A stretch of 64,000 nucleotides of DNA from Acidobacteriota bacterium (GTDB lineage: Bacteria; Acidobacteriota; Terriglobia; Terriglobales; Acidobacteriaceae): assembly GCA_031296115.1 (NCBI GenBank), contig JARLGI010000119.1, positions 57,006 to 121,005 on the forward strand, read 5' to 3'. A model generated the notes under the pieces. The model ran no database searches. It was not told the origin of the DNA and was given only the letters and a program-made list of their open reading frames with translations. Positions 27,744-36,037 of the stretch are shown one piece after another (the stretch's first letter is position 1; each line of letters starts with the position of its first letter). A program made the position numbers and the translations under genes.

Positions 27744-28496
27744 ATGGCCGCAAAGAAGTCCAAGGTCGCTTCCTATCGTCATCCCCACGTGCCCACGATT
27801 GCCTGCTTCAACCGCGCCAAGACCCCGCTGGGCGTGGATTTCGACCACCTGATCGCCGCCCTGCAAAAGTACGTGGACGAGCACTTCGCGCCCATCTGGG
27901 GGACGCCCGCCAGGCTGGTGAAGTCCACCGGCTTTCTGAAAGGCAAGTGGGCGCTGGGGTTTCTCGACGACGCCGATGAAGCCGGCACGGAAGGCTTCCA
28001 TGATGTGACTCCCGAGGGCCTGCCGTTCGCCAAAATTTTTGTGCGCAGCACGCTCAAGCTCGGCGACAAGGTCAGCGTGACCGCGTCCCATGAAATCGCC
28101 GAGATGCTGGTCGACCCCGCCGCCAACCTCTACTCCTCCGGCCCCAGGAAGAACCACCTCTACGATTACGAAGTGTCCGACCCGGTCGAGGAGTTGTGGT
28201 TCCCGGTCAACGGCATCCCCATGGTGGACTTCGTGTACCCGGAGTACTTCGAGGTCTTTCACAAGCCGGGCTCCATGCGCTTCGACCACATGGGCGCGCT
28301 CAAGCGGCCGTTCGAAATCGCCAAGAACGGATACCAGAGCTTCTGGGTGAATGGAAAAGAGAAAACCGTCTGGGGATGCCTGAAAAAGAAGCGCAAGTTC
28401 TTGACGGAGGACCGCCGCGGCCACCGCAGCACCGAGCGCCGCAAGCCCGCCAGGAAGGCGTCCGCCTCCCACTGGGGCGCGCTACTACGAACGTAG
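27744..28496 (+). CDS. Conserved hypothetical protein with an HEIAE motif
   Basis: 250 residues, soluble. The centre has VTASHEIAEMLVDPAANLY, an H-E-x-x-E...D pattern found in a family of uncharacterised bacterial proteins. It could bind a metal but is not the classic HExxH. The flanking sequences (YDYEVSDPVEE, VDFVYPEYFE) look structured. The C-terminal about 35 residues are very basic and probably disordered. Frames open further upstream overlap the preceding gene and are rejected; AGGA precedes the chosen ATG. No function is assigned. Confidence 0.7.
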   Translation: MAAKKSKVASYRHPHVPTIACFNRAKTPLGVDFDHLIAALQKYVDEHFAPIWGTPARLVKSTGFLKGKWALGFLDDADEAGTEGFHDVTPEGLPFAKIFVRSTLKLGDKVSVTASHEIAEMLVDPAANLYSSGPRKNHLYDYEVSDPVEELWFPVNGIPMVDFVYPEYFEVFHKPGSMRFDHMGALKRPFEIAKNGYQSFWVNGKEKTVWGCLKKKRKFLTEDRRGHRSTERRKPARKASASHWGALLRT

Positions 28497-28773
28497 AACA
28501 CCGGACGTTCGATGACGGACAGACAGGCGCCGGTCTGCTTTTTAGGATTGGGTCAGACGTTCGGATAATCCGTGGAGCCACCCTTTATTCCTGTCATCTC
28601 CTTGTCAGGTCTCCACGGCTTATTTCTTCCGCCCGGGGACGCAGCACCTCGTCCCTGGGTTTTGCTGAAACAATCCTCCGCGCACACTCGCGGTCGTTAG
28701 CGCAGAGTGGCCCTCCGTTCCGGTATGCTATTCCCTCCTGTGCAATACACTCGCATTTGAGATTCGGAGGGTC

Positions 28774-29820
28774 ATGACTGCTGCCGCCCAGCTCCGCGCT
28801 CGTCGCGCCGAACCGCCCGCCAGGTTTCGCTGGCTGCGCATTCTCGGACTCACCATGCTGTGGGTCGTCGTCGCCCTGCTGACGCTCTGGGCGGTGGCGG
28901 CGTTGTACATCGACTTCCGCGTGCCCGCGCTGCGCATTCCGGTGACCGTGCTGTACGTGCTCGTGGTCCTCGCCATCCTGGTGATGGTGAAGCGCCGCCT
29001 CCTGGCCGCAGTGCTCTGCGTGGCGGCATTCTGCGTGGTGGTGACGTGGTGGTTCAGCCTGAAACCGTCGAACGAGGGCAACTGGCAGGCCGACACCGAC
29101 CGCGTGGCCTGGGCGGAGGTCAACGGCGACCTCGTCGCAATTCACAACTTGCGCAACTGTGACTACGTCACCACGAAGCAATACAGCAATTGCTGGAGCG
29201 ACCGCACCTTCCATCTCTCGCAACTGCGTTACGCCGACCTGTTCTTCACCACCTGGGGCCCGAAGTACATCGGCCATCCCATCCTCAGCTTCCAGTTCGG
29301 CGACAACGACCACATCGCGTTCTCCATTGAGGCGCGCTACAAAGTCGGGCAGGACTACTCGGCGGTGCTCGGCTTCTTCCGCCAGTACGAGCTCATCTTC
29401 CTCGCCGCCGACGAGCGCGACGTCATCCGCCTGCGCACCAACTACCGCAAGGACGAGCAGGTCTTCCTGTACCGCACCACGGTCTCGGCGGAGCGCGCCC
29501 GCGCCATCTTCTTTATCTACATCAATTACCTCAACCAGCTGCGCGACCATCCCGAGTGGTACAACGCGCTGACGCGCAACTGCACCACCACGCTCGACAC
29601 CCAGATCGCCGCCGACATGAAGAACCCCCAGCCCTGGAACTATCAGCTCTTGCTGAACGGCACGCTGGATGAGCTGCTCTACAAACGCGGACGCCTGGCC
29701 ACCGGCGGACTGTCGTTTCCCGAGTTGAAGCAGCGCGAGCACATCAACGCCGCCGCCCAGGCCGCCAACCAGTCGCCTGATTTCTCCGCGCTAATCCGCG
29801 TCGGCCGGGTGGGGTTCTGA
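28774..29820 (+). CDS. DUF4105 membrane-anchored protein (Lnb N-terminal domain type)
   Basis: 348 residues. Three hydrophobic segments at about 24-45, 54-72 and 78-94 anchor the protein. The rest matches the periplasmic Lnb N-terminal/DUF4105 domain: NLRNCDYVTTKQYSNCWSDRTFHLSQLRYADLFF, HIAFSIEARYKVGQDYSAVLGFFRQYELIFLAADERDVIRLRTNYR and NALTRNCTTTLD. This domain resembles papain-like NlpC/P60 enzymes, with the Cys of NCTTT as the candidate nucleophile; its role in lipoprotein remodelling or a similar process is inferred from family members. GGAGGGTC directly precedes the ATG. Confidence 0.85.
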   Translation: MTAAAQLRARRAEPPARFRWLRILGLTMLWVVVALLTLWAVAALYIDFRVPALRIPVTVLYVLVVLAILVMVKRRLLAAVLCVAAFCVVVTWWFSLKPSNEGNWQADTDRVAWAEVNGDLVAIHNLRNCDYVTTKQYSNCWSDRTFHLSQLRYADLFFTTWGPKYIGHPILSFQFGDNDHIAFSIEARYKVGQDYSAVLGFFRQYELIFLAADERDVIRLRTNYRKDEQVFLYRTTVSAERARAIFFIYINYLNQLRDHPEWYNALTRNCTTTLDTQIAADMKNPQPWNYQLLLNGTLDELLYKRGRLATGGLSFPELKQREHINAAAQAANQSPDFSALIRVGRVGF

Positions 29821-30225
29821 GCCGCAGGCTGCCCAGTGTAGTGGCCTCCCGGCTCAGTTGGACAGCTTTTCCAGCACTCCCGTTTTCCACTCGTTCATCA
29901 ATACCAAGGTCACATCCGATTGGTTCGCCCGCGCGGCCCACAAGCTGCAGCGTCCCAGCCGGGTGGTCCACCCTTCCCCCGGCACTCTATCAGAACATGA
30001 GGTGCCCCACCCTTCTCGCCCGCATCTGGCGAGAGGGTAGGCACCTGCCTTTTCCAATGCGGGTCCCCTCAGCGGCTAAAGCCCAGCCTTACACAGCGGC
30101 TCTGCGCACGGCTGAAGCCGCGCCCTTTCGAATCTGACGCTTGTACCACAATGTAGTACATCCTACAATGTGGTATATCAACGCGCGGAGTACGGCCCTA
30201 TCCCAAGAGAGCTAACTGCTAGTTG
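29821..30225. other. Intergenic repeats between DUF4105 gene and parA
   Basis: 405 bp without a gene. It holds a long imperfect hairpin at 30001-30045 (GGTGCCCCACCCTTCTCGCC against GGCGAGAGGGTAGGCACC) and two family-B palindromes (GGCTAAAGCC near 30074 and ACGGCTGAAGCCG near 30106). It also holds the operator-like site listed separately. Confidence 0.6.
30144..30175. promoter_or_regulatory. BlaI/MecI-like operator pair without a target gene
   Basis: TACCACAATGTAGTA (30144-30158) and CTACAATGTGGTA (30163-30175) each resemble the TACTACA-TGTAGTA dyad bound by BlaI/MecI/CopY repressors. Together they form a 13-bp inverted repeat with one mismatch. No BlaI-type regulator or obvious promoter target is adjacent. 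Confidence 0.4.
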
Positions 30226-31038
30226 CTAATTGCCAGGCGCCAATTGCTGCCCGCCGGTTTCCGGCGCCGGCGGCGGGGTGACGCGCTGCATGATCTCCTG
30301 GGCGAGAGCGAGGTAAGCCTCGGTGCCGCGGGCGTGGGGATCGTAGAGCAGCGCCGGCTGCCCGTGGCTCGGCGCCTCGGCCAGGCGGATGTTGCGCGGG
30401 ATCGCGGTCTGGCACATCAGGTTGCCGAAGAAGCTGCGTAGCTCGGCGGCGACGGACTGCGCCAGGTTGGTCCGCTCGTCGAACATGGTGAGCACCACGC
30501 CCTCGACCGCCAGGCCGCGGTTCAACTGTACCCGGATGCGCTCGATGGTGTCGAGCAGCTCGGTCACGCCTTCGAGCGCGAAGTATTCGGCCTGCATGGG
30601 GATGATGACGGTATCGGCGGCCACCAGAGCATTCAGCGTCAGCAGGTCCAGGGCTGGCGGGCAGTCGATGACGATGAATTCGAAGCGCGGCCGCAGCGGG
30701 CCTAGCGCGTCGCGCAGCCGGTACTCGCGGCGATCCATGGTAACCAGCTCGATGTTGGCGCCCAGCAGGTTCTTCTGCGACGGTAGGGCGCTAAGGTTGG
30801 CGAGCGCGGTCGGTTGCAGCGCCTGCTCGGCCGGAACCTCGCCCAAAATGACCTGGTAAATGCTGGCGCGCTCGGGATCGCGGCCGAATCCCACGCCGCT
30901 GGAGGCGTTGGACTGCGGATCGCAATCGACGAGCAGCGTCGTCGCGCCATTGTGGGCAAACGATGCCGCCAAGTTGATGGCGGTCGTGGTTTTGCCGACT
31001 CCGCCCTTCTGATTGGTGATCGCGATGACTCGAGCCAT
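30226..31038 (-). CDS. parA: Chromosome partitioning ATPase ParA (Soj)
   Basis: A Walker-type ATPase that binds nucleoid DNA and moves ParB-parS complexes. 270 residues. The deviant Walker A KGGVGKTTTA lies at residues 11-20, followed by LLVDCDPQSNAS and FIVIDCPPALDLLTLNAL (Walker B region). The C-terminal tail is Pro/Gln-rich. The frame stays open for another 113 codons, but that extension merely translates two parS sites and is not conserved; the protein should begin MARVIAITNQ. It is read from the same strand as rsmG and mnmG, with parB on the opposite strand about 4 kb away. Confidence 0.95.
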   Translation of the reverse strand: MARVIAITNQKGGVGKTTTAINLAASFAHNGATTLLVDCDPQSNASSGVGFGRDPERASIYQVILGEVPAEQALQPTALANLSALPSQKNLLGANIELVTMDRREYRLRDALGPLRPRFEFIVIDCPPALDLLTLNALVAADTVIIPMQAEYFALEGVTELLDTIERIRVQLNRGLAVEGVVLTMFDERTNLAQSVAAELRSFFGNLMCQTAIPRNIRLAEAPSHGQPALLYDPHARGTEAYLALAQEIMQRVTPPPAPETGGQQLAPGN

Positions 31039-31240
31039 GGGGTAGTGCGGGGATTTCCCGACTCTAAGCAGGGTAGTCTCGTGTGGGCCGTCGGGCAACT
31101 GTTCCAAGGGAAAGGCGGCCGATATTCCGGAGGAAAAACTGTGCAAGAACCGGAGAGGTCGGCGGAAGCTGCTGATTCGCCGAGCGTCGGTAGCCTGGGG
31201 AGTTGTGCGTAACTGCGTGGAGCCCCTTATCGAGAGCCAA

Positions 31241-31256
31241 TGTTCCACGTGGAACA
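31241..31256. other. parS centromere site 1
   Basis: TGTTCCACGTGGAACA is a perfect 16-bp palindrome matching the bacterial parS consensus (TGTTNCACGTGAAACA type). It lies 200 bp upstream of parA. Confidence 0.92.
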
Positions 31257-31342
31257 TCTCAGCCTGCCCCTTGCGCGAAGCGATTCCTGCGGGGCGTGAC
31301 AGGACACGCGCCAGAGCGAAGAGCAAAGGCACAGATGGCATA

Positions 31343-31358
31343 TGTTCCACGTGGAACA
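31343..31358. other. parS centromere site 2
   Basis: A second identical TGTTCCACGTGGAACA, 102 bp from the first centre to centre. The region 31039-31553 otherwise holds no gene that I can see. Confidence 0.92.
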
Positions 31359-31553
31359 TTCCAGATAAGCGAGCCACTTAGGGGGTGGCGCTTCCCCTGT
31401 CTTCCCGTACCGGAACTTTATCCGGGATGGGCACTTGGAACGGGTTTTTGGCCAACCGCCTATGGCCTCCAGACTTCAGGAAGTCGCCATTCCTTCCTGG
31501 CGCGTTACATATCCAGCTATTCGGCCGAAGCGGAACTTGTTCGGACTCCCGGC

Positions 31554-31937
31554 TTAGGGCTGCAGCTCGTTCGAGACTCCATCCGGCATCGGATCCTTTG
31601 CGCCGCCCGAGTCCTCTTGCGCCCAGACCCGCGCCAGCCGATCCAGCTCCTCGAACACCTTGACGATGTCTTTCATTCGCTCCGTAATGCCATAGGTGAC
31701 GGCTGGGGGAATCGTCGGCTCATAGTGGCGGTACACGAAGCCGCGCGATTCCAGCAGTCGCAGGCGATCGCTCAGCATGCGCGCCGAGATGCCACTGACC
31801 TTGCGGCGCAGTTCGCCAAAGCGGGTTGGGCCCTCATTCCCGAGGATCCAAAGGATATGGAGCGTCCAGGAACCTGCCAGCACCGGCAAAAGCTGCTGGA
31901 CGGCACAGGGACTTGGTGTTGCTGAGCTTCCTGACAA
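31554..31937 (-). CDS. HxlR-family winged-helix transcriptional regulator
   Basis: 127 residues with the HxlR/MarR-like winged helix: PVLAGSWTLHILWILGNEGPTRFGELRRKVSGISARMLSDRLRLLESRGFVYR, then the wing and YGITERMKDIVKVFEELDRLARVWA. HxlR proteins are small, often redox- or aldehyde-responsive DNA-binding dimers. The start is a TTG with GAGGA about 9 nt upstream; no ATG fits. The conserved N-terminal Cys (PSPCAV, C11) is present, which in YodB- and HypR-like relatives senses thiol stress. It is divergent from the DoxX gene, the likely target. Confidence 0.85.
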   Translation of the reverse strand: MSGSSATPSPCAVQQLLPVLAGSWTLHILWILGNEGPTRFGELRRKVSGISARMLSDRLRLLESRGFVYRHYEPTIPPAVTYGITERMKDIVKVFEELDRLARVWAQEDSGGAKDPMPDGVSNELQP

Positions 31938-31987
31938 GTTATTTATTCCTCACTCAGTTATTATTACATAACCTAGCACTCTTTACA

Positions 31988-32003
31988 ACTAATTATTTTT
32001 AGT
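31988..32003. promoter_or_regulatory. Putative HxlR operator between hxlR and doxX genes
   Basis: ACTAATTATTTTTAGT has inverted ACTAA/TTAGT arms, resembling spaced dyads bound by HxlR-type regulators. It lies in an unusually AT-rich 115-bp divergent region that also has GTTAT/ATAAC arms at about 31956-31971. Confidence 0.4.
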
Positions 32004-32052
32004 AATCAATATGCATTTTCAGCATCTACTCTCCACAGAGGAGCTTTCGATT

Positions 32053-32523
32053 ATGTCTACCAATGCCAGTTCCGTTTCGTTTCCGATTTCCCGCCGCGTC
32101 TCAGCCGCCGAGAGCGCGCCGTCCGGCGCCCGGACCGGCGCCCTCGTTCTCGGCGGACGCCTGTTGTTCGCCTTCATCTTCATATTTGCCGGCCTGAATC
32201 ACTTTGCGCCGCGGACCATTGCCTTCGCCGCCTCGCAGGGAGTGCCCCTGGCGTCGCTGGCGGTGCCGCTTTCCGGGGTGCTGTCCATCGCCGGAGGCCT
32301 CAGCATTCTGTTGGGCTACCGCGCCCGGCTGGGGGCGTGGCTCCTGGTGGTGTTCCTGATCGCGGTCACGCCGATGCACAAGTTCTGGGGCCTCGTCGAC
32401 CCCGTGATGGCGCAGATGGAGATGGTGATGTTCCTGAAGAACCTGTCGATGCTGGGCGGCGCGCTGCTGATTACCCAGTTCGGCGCCGGCCCGTGGAGCC
32501 TCGACGCGCGGCGCGCGGCGTAA
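32053..32523 (+). CDS. DoxX family membrane protein
   Basis: 156 residues with four transmembrane helices, typical of DoxX/SURF4-like proteins. RLLFAFIFIFAGLNHF (family start motif), LAVPLSGVLSIAGGLSILLGYRAR and LLVVFLIAVTPMHKFW are all recognisable. Family members have been linked to thiol stress and quinone metabolism. GAGGAG 9 nt upstream supports this ATG over one 42 nt earlier. Divergent transcription from an HxlR regulator with an AT-rich shared promoter suggests inducible expression under redox or electrophile stress. Confidence 0.85.
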   Translation: MSTNASSVSFPISRRVSAAESAPSGARTGALVLGGRLLFAFIFIFAGLNHFAPRTIAFAASQGVPLASLAVPLSGVLSIAGGLSILLGYRARLGAWLLVVFLIAVTPMHKFWGLVDPVMAQMEMVMFLKNLSMLGGALLITQFGAGPWSLDARRAA

Positions 32524-32648
32524 CGCCTGTTGAATCCAAGCAAGACCGGCTTCCACCACTACAAGCGCGGCCTACCGTTTCAACGGTTCTTGCGACCACG
32601 AATTAATCGCTGGAGCGGGTGTAGGGCGTGTGGTACGCTGTGCCCATT

Positions 32649-32801
32649 ATGGCGATCGTAACCGTGAGGGCCTTCCGCTGCGATAATTGCGGTTTCACCT
32701 GGCTGCCTCAGCGAGCGGGGAAGAAACTGCCCGAGCGGTGTCCCAGCCGCAAGTGCCGGACCCGGCAATGGAACATCAAGGTCAGCCGCAAGAAGAAATA
32801 G
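32649..32801 (+). CDS. Small zinc-ribbon protein
   Basis: A 50-residue basic protein starting MAIVTVRAFRCDNCGFTWLP, with C-x2-C at residues 11-14 and a second pair in ERCPSRKCRTRQW. This spacing suggests a four-Cys zinc ribbon, followed by the basic end KVSRKKK. It may bind nucleic acid, but nothing proves it. The ATG has a short upstream CCCATT with no clear ribosome-binding site. It converges on rsmG with a 38-bp gap. A similar Cys pattern appears in the frame-broken mini-protein at 15060. Confidence 0.65.
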   Translation: MAIVTVRAFRCDNCGFTWLPQRAGKKLPERCPSRKCRTRQWNIKVSRKKK

Positions 32802-32839
32802 GCGAGACCTTCCGCCAGCGTCCATTTGCCGCAACCTGT

Positions 32840-33472
32840 CTAGGCGCGTTGTCCGGAGACAACCACGCGGGCCATGCTCTGCGGAACATTCTCCGGAGCG
32901 CTCCACTTCCAACCAGAGCCCAATGCCTGGTGCGCTGTAGGTAGTTGCGCGGAGCCGACCAGCAGACACAGTTTTCCGCCGGGCGCTACGAGCCCAGCCG
33001 CGACGGGCAACACCTCCTCGAAGCGCTCGACCGCACGCAGCGTGACGACCTCCGCCGTCTTGCCCCATTGCTCAGCACGTCCGCAAAACACCGCAGCGCG
33101 GTCGAGGTTCAGGGTGCGCACCGTCTCGCGCAGGAAGGTCGCCTTCTTCGGCTGCGATTCAATCAGCGTCAAATCAATCTCTGGCGCATAGAGCTTGATG
33201 GGAATGCCGGGGAAGCCGGCGCCGGAGCCGAGGTCGGCCAGGGTTGCCGGAGTGCTGGACGAGCCCTCCAGGAGTACCCGCGCCGCGAACAGCGACTCGC
33301 CGAAGTGGCGCACGACGATTTGCTCCGGCTCGCGCACCGCCGTCAGATTCATGCGAGCGTTCCACCGCAACAGCAGGTCGAGATAGCGCTGCAATTGTTT
33401 CAGCACGGACGGCGACACCGCGCCCGGTTGGGTGAAGGTTTGTAGCAGCTCGGCAATGCGTGCAGTGTCCAT
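32840..33472 (-). CDS. rsmG: 16S rRNA (guanine-N7) methyltransferase RsmG
   Basis: RsmG (GidB) methylates G527 of 16S rRNA using SAM. 210 residues from this ATG. The helical N-terminus ends in RYLDLLLRWNARMNLTAVREPEQIVVRHFGES, followed by the SAM motif LADLGSGAGFPGIPIKLYAP, the ESQPKKATFLRETVRTLNL loop and VTLRAVERFEEVLP. All are family signatures. The frame is open 130 codons further, but that part is unlike RsmG and overlaps the divergent neighbour. It lies between parA and mnmG on the same strand, the usual grouping, though separated by unrelated genes. Confidence 0.95.
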   Translation of the reverse strand: MDTARIAELLQTFTQPGAVSPSVLKQLQRYLDLLLRWNARMNLTAVREPEQIVVRHFGESLFAARVLLEGSSSTPATLADLGSGAGFPGIPIKLYAPEIDLTLIESQPKKATFLRETVRTLNLDRAAVFCGRAEQWGKTAEVVTLRAVERFEEVLPVAAGLVAPGGKLCLLVGSAQLPTAHQALGSGWKWSAPENVPQSMARVVVSGQRA

Positions 33473-33551
33473 CGTCGAACCAACGCCGACATCCAGGCCG
33501 ATTTCCTTCGGATGTCGCTCTGCTACATAATACGGAAGACGGAAGCTCAGG

Positions 33552-34214
33552 ATGATGACATCAATAAAGACCTTTGACGGAGTTACGCTGCACGGGTTTC
33601 CCGCGCGCATCGAGCTGGAGTGGCCGTTCCATCCTTCCGCGGGCGGAAGCGACTGGTACGTGCTGCACGGCACGCTGCGTCTGGCCGATGGCGGTCCGCT
33701 GCACGCCGACCTCGCGCTCAACCTGGCGCAGACCATCCGCGAGACACTGCCCGCACTGGACAGCGATCTCACGCTGTGGCTGGCCATCAACACTGCGCGC
33801 AAGGAGCTCGACGAAAAACAGTTGGAGCTGCTGAAGACGGGGAAGCGCCAACCGGTGCCGGTCAACAGCCGCTGCTACAGCATCCGCCACAAGCACTACC
33901 GCTTCTGGAACGCCACTCCGCAACAGGTGGAAGAGTTTGTGGCGCGCAAGGTTTTCTGGCTGAGCGGCAACGAGCGCAAGCCGGTGCTGATCAGCGATCC
34001 GTGCGATGCGCAGTACCTGGGTGCCCCGGACCCGAACATGGTGGACAAGCTGGTGGCGGCGGCCAACGATTTGGCGGCGCGCGGCATGATTGAGTTTGCC
34101 GGCGATTACGCCCGCGCTACGGATGGCCTACTGGCACAAGCGCAGAGTTTCCATGCCGCGAAAGACCGTGCGCTGGAAGAGCTCCACACCAAGCATGCGT
34201 TCGAGCGGGCGTAG
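33552..34214 (+). CDS. Conserved hypothetical protein
   Basis: 220 residues, soluble, with no signal peptide. N-terminal strands (KTFDGVTLHGFPARIELEWPFHP) are followed by mixed alpha/beta text and a helical C-terminus (AQAQSFHAAKDRALEELHTKHAF). I recognise no family or motif. CAGGATG at the start offers two adjacent ATGs (33552, 33555). It is divergent from rsmG and convergent with the iron-sulfur membrane protein. Codon use looks like that of its neighbours. Confidence 0.65.
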   Translation: MMTSIKTFDGVTLHGFPARIELEWPFHPSAGGSDWYVLHGTLRLADGGPLHADLALNLAQTIRETLPALDSDLTLWLAINTARKELDEKQLELLKTGKRQPVPVNSRCYSIRHKHYRFWNATPQQVEEFVARKVFWLSGNERKPVLISDPCDAQYLGAPDPNMVDKLVAAANDLAARGMIEFAGDYARATDGLLAQAQSFHAAKDRALEELHTKHAFERA

Positions 34215-34230
34215 GGCCGGCCTTGCTTCA

Positions 34231-35370
34231 TCATTCTGCTACGACGGGGTGCTGCGCTTCGCTGGCGTGAGAAACCAGCTCGAAGTAGAGTTGCTGCGGC
34301 AGACGGGTGTTCCAGTGGCCTGTCACCTTCGCATAGCCCACCAATCCGAAGAAGAGAACGGCGATGCCCGCAGCCATGCTCCAGGCGGGAACGGCCCGAC
34401 GGCGCGGCGCGGCGAGCACTAGGGCATCTTTCGCCGGACAGGCGGCGACACACTCCAGGCATCCGGTGCACTCGGCAGAACGAATCTGCACCAGCTTGTC
34501 CACCGGCAGCGCGGCGGGACAGGCCTTAGCGCACTTGGCGCAATCGATGCATGCCGGCTCTACGCGCCGGATGCGCAGCGGGCTGGCCAGCGCCGCTAGT
34601 CCCATTAGCGCACCGTAGGGACACAGGTAGCGGCACCAGAGGTTCTGCACAAAGATGGAAGCGATGATAAGTCCAAGGATCACGAACGCCGCTGTCTCGC
34701 CAAGGTAGCGGAAGAAATTCAGCATGCGCACGTCGACGATGAGGCCGTAAGGCGCGCTGAGGAACGCGGCGATGGCGGGCGCCGACATCGTGGCTACCGC
34801 GTACCCAAAAAACGCCAGCAGCAGATACTTGATCCCACGCAGTGGGACATCGAGCCAGCGCGGCAGGATAAAATTGCGGCGGAAGGTGCAGCGGCCCAGC
34901 TTCCACAGCCACTCCGACAACGTACCCACCGGACAGAGCCATCCGCAGAAAGCTTTGCGGAAGAGCAGCGACATCAGCAGGAACGCGGTGATGAGAAACA
35001 GGCCAGCGAGATCGATGGCCGGCCATTGCCGGGTGAGCGCTACATACTTCAGCTGCATGAGGCCGGCGATGGGCAGCCAGCCTTCGATACCGGCGGGACG
35101 CTCGACGGCACGCGTATGTCCTGCGGTTTCCGCCCAGCGCACCCAGAAGTAGAACTGCACCCCAATCCAGACATTCAGCGCCAGGAACGCGAGCTGTACG
35201 CCGAGGCGAAGTTGCTGGGAGTAGTCCCGATCCGTGCGGCAGACCAGCCTCTTGCGAGCAGGCCGTTGGACGCTCGCGGAAGTTCCCGTGTCCGGAAGCT
35301 GAAGCTCGAGTTTAGGTTGCGCCGCCATATTCTGCGATTTCGCCTGTATTTTTAGGGTACGAAACGACAT
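34231..35370 (-). CDS. Polyferredoxin-type membrane 4Fe-4S protein (NapH/NosR-like)
   Basis: About 379 residues. Several transmembrane helices surround two cytoplasmic-face motifs, CGWLCPVGTLSEW and CRYLCPYGALMGL, typical of the NapH/NosR/CcoG/RdxA family. They are followed by two ferredoxin-like clusters, CIDCAKCAKACPA and CTGCLECVAACPA. The protein should pass electrons from the quinone pool or another membrane donor to an unknown partner. No nap, nos or cco genes lie nearby, so the partner is elsewhere. An ATG at 35328 (MAAQPKLELQ) is an alternative start. Confidence 0.85.
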   Translation of the reverse strand: MSFRTLKIQAKSQNMAAQPKLELQLPDTGTSASVQRPARKRLVCRTDRDYSQQLRLGVQLAFLALNVWIGVQFYFWVRWAETAGHTRAVERPAGIEGWLPIAGLMQLKYVALTRQWPAIDLAGLFLITAFLLMSLLFRKAFCGWLCPVGTLSEWLWKLGRCTFRRNFILPRWLDVPLRGIKYLLLAFFGYAVATMSAPAIAAFLSAPYGLIVDVRMLNFFRYLGETAAFVILGLIIASIFVQNLWCRYLCPYGALMGLAALASPLRIRRVEPACIDCAKCAKACPAALPVDKLVQIRSAECTGCLECVAACPAKDALVLAAPRRRAVPAWSMAAGIAVLFFGLVGYAKVTGHWNTRLPQQLYFELVSHASEAQHPVVAE

Positions 35371-35720
35371 CACACCCGACTATGACTTACGTCACACGAA
35401 GGGGTTCATTGTGAACGGGTATTTCGGGCAGACGAGGTAAGTGTCTTGGCAGCGGGTGAGGGGAACATCGCCAGAATTTGCCTGTCAGGCAAACCGACCG
35501 AGGACGGCAGGTGGGCTGATTTTTGGCTTTCCGCGACTGGCGCTGCCGGTATAGAGTCTTACGCACGCAGTTAGCCGGGTATGGATCCGGCCTTTCATGG
35601 TTTTACTCGCCGGGTTGCGGCAAACACTTAGCGGAACTGGTAAGGGTCCATATTCTCCAGCCGAGACTGAAGGCCGGCACCACTTGCCGGTGGGATTCAG
35701 CGCTCAGAAAGGCAATCCAT
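35371..35720. other. Intergenic region with a family-B-like palindrome
   Basis: 350 bp with no gene. One imperfect palindrome, GGCCGGCACCACTTGCCGGTGG, at about 35674-35693 resembles family B. Otherwise I see only presumed promoters for the divergent genes. Confidence 0.5.
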
Positions 35721-35975
35721 ATGAACGAATTGGTGCAAGTTGTGCAGCAGAAGACCGGCCTGTCGCCGGAGATGGCGCAAAAGGTGGTCGATACTGTGGT
35801 CGGCTATATCAAAGGGAAGTTGCCGGGACCGATGGCAGCCGGCCTCGATAGCCTGCTCGGCGGGGGCGAAGGCGCAGCCGCGGCAGGCGGGGAAGCCGAA
35901 GGGGGTGGCCTTATGGATAAGGCCAAATCCATGATGGGCGGCCTGGACGGAATGATGGGCAACAAGGAAGAGTAG
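35721..35975 (+). CDS. Small helical protein (DUF2267-like)
   Basis: 84 residues. The N-terminal half MNELVQVVQQKTGLSPEMAQ continuing KVVDTVVGYIKGKLPGPMAAGLDSLLGGG matches small helical proteins with a DUF2267-like repeat. The C-terminal half is Gly/Ala/Met-rich and probably flexible. AAGG 8 nt before the ATG. It precedes the helix-hairpin-helix secreted protein by 62 bp in the same direction, possibly one transcript. Function unknown. Confidence 0.7.
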   Translation: MNELVQVVQQKTGLSPEMAQKVVDTVVGYIKGKLPGPMAAGLDSLLGGGEGAAAAGGEAEGGGLMDKAKSMMGGLDGMMGNKEE

Positions 35976-36037
35976 GATCGAAAACGTGACGGCCGGGCAG
36001 GCCAAGCATGAACGACATACAAACAAAGGAGAACACT

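Noticed and set aside
31039..31377. A 113-residue N-terminal extension of ParA
   Set aside because: It only translates two parS palindromes (MFHVEH twice) and intergenic sequence; all ParA homologues begin at MARVIAITNQ.
33473..33865. Upstream extension of the rsmG frame
   Set aside because: It overlaps the divergent gene at 33552 and has no RsmG similarity.
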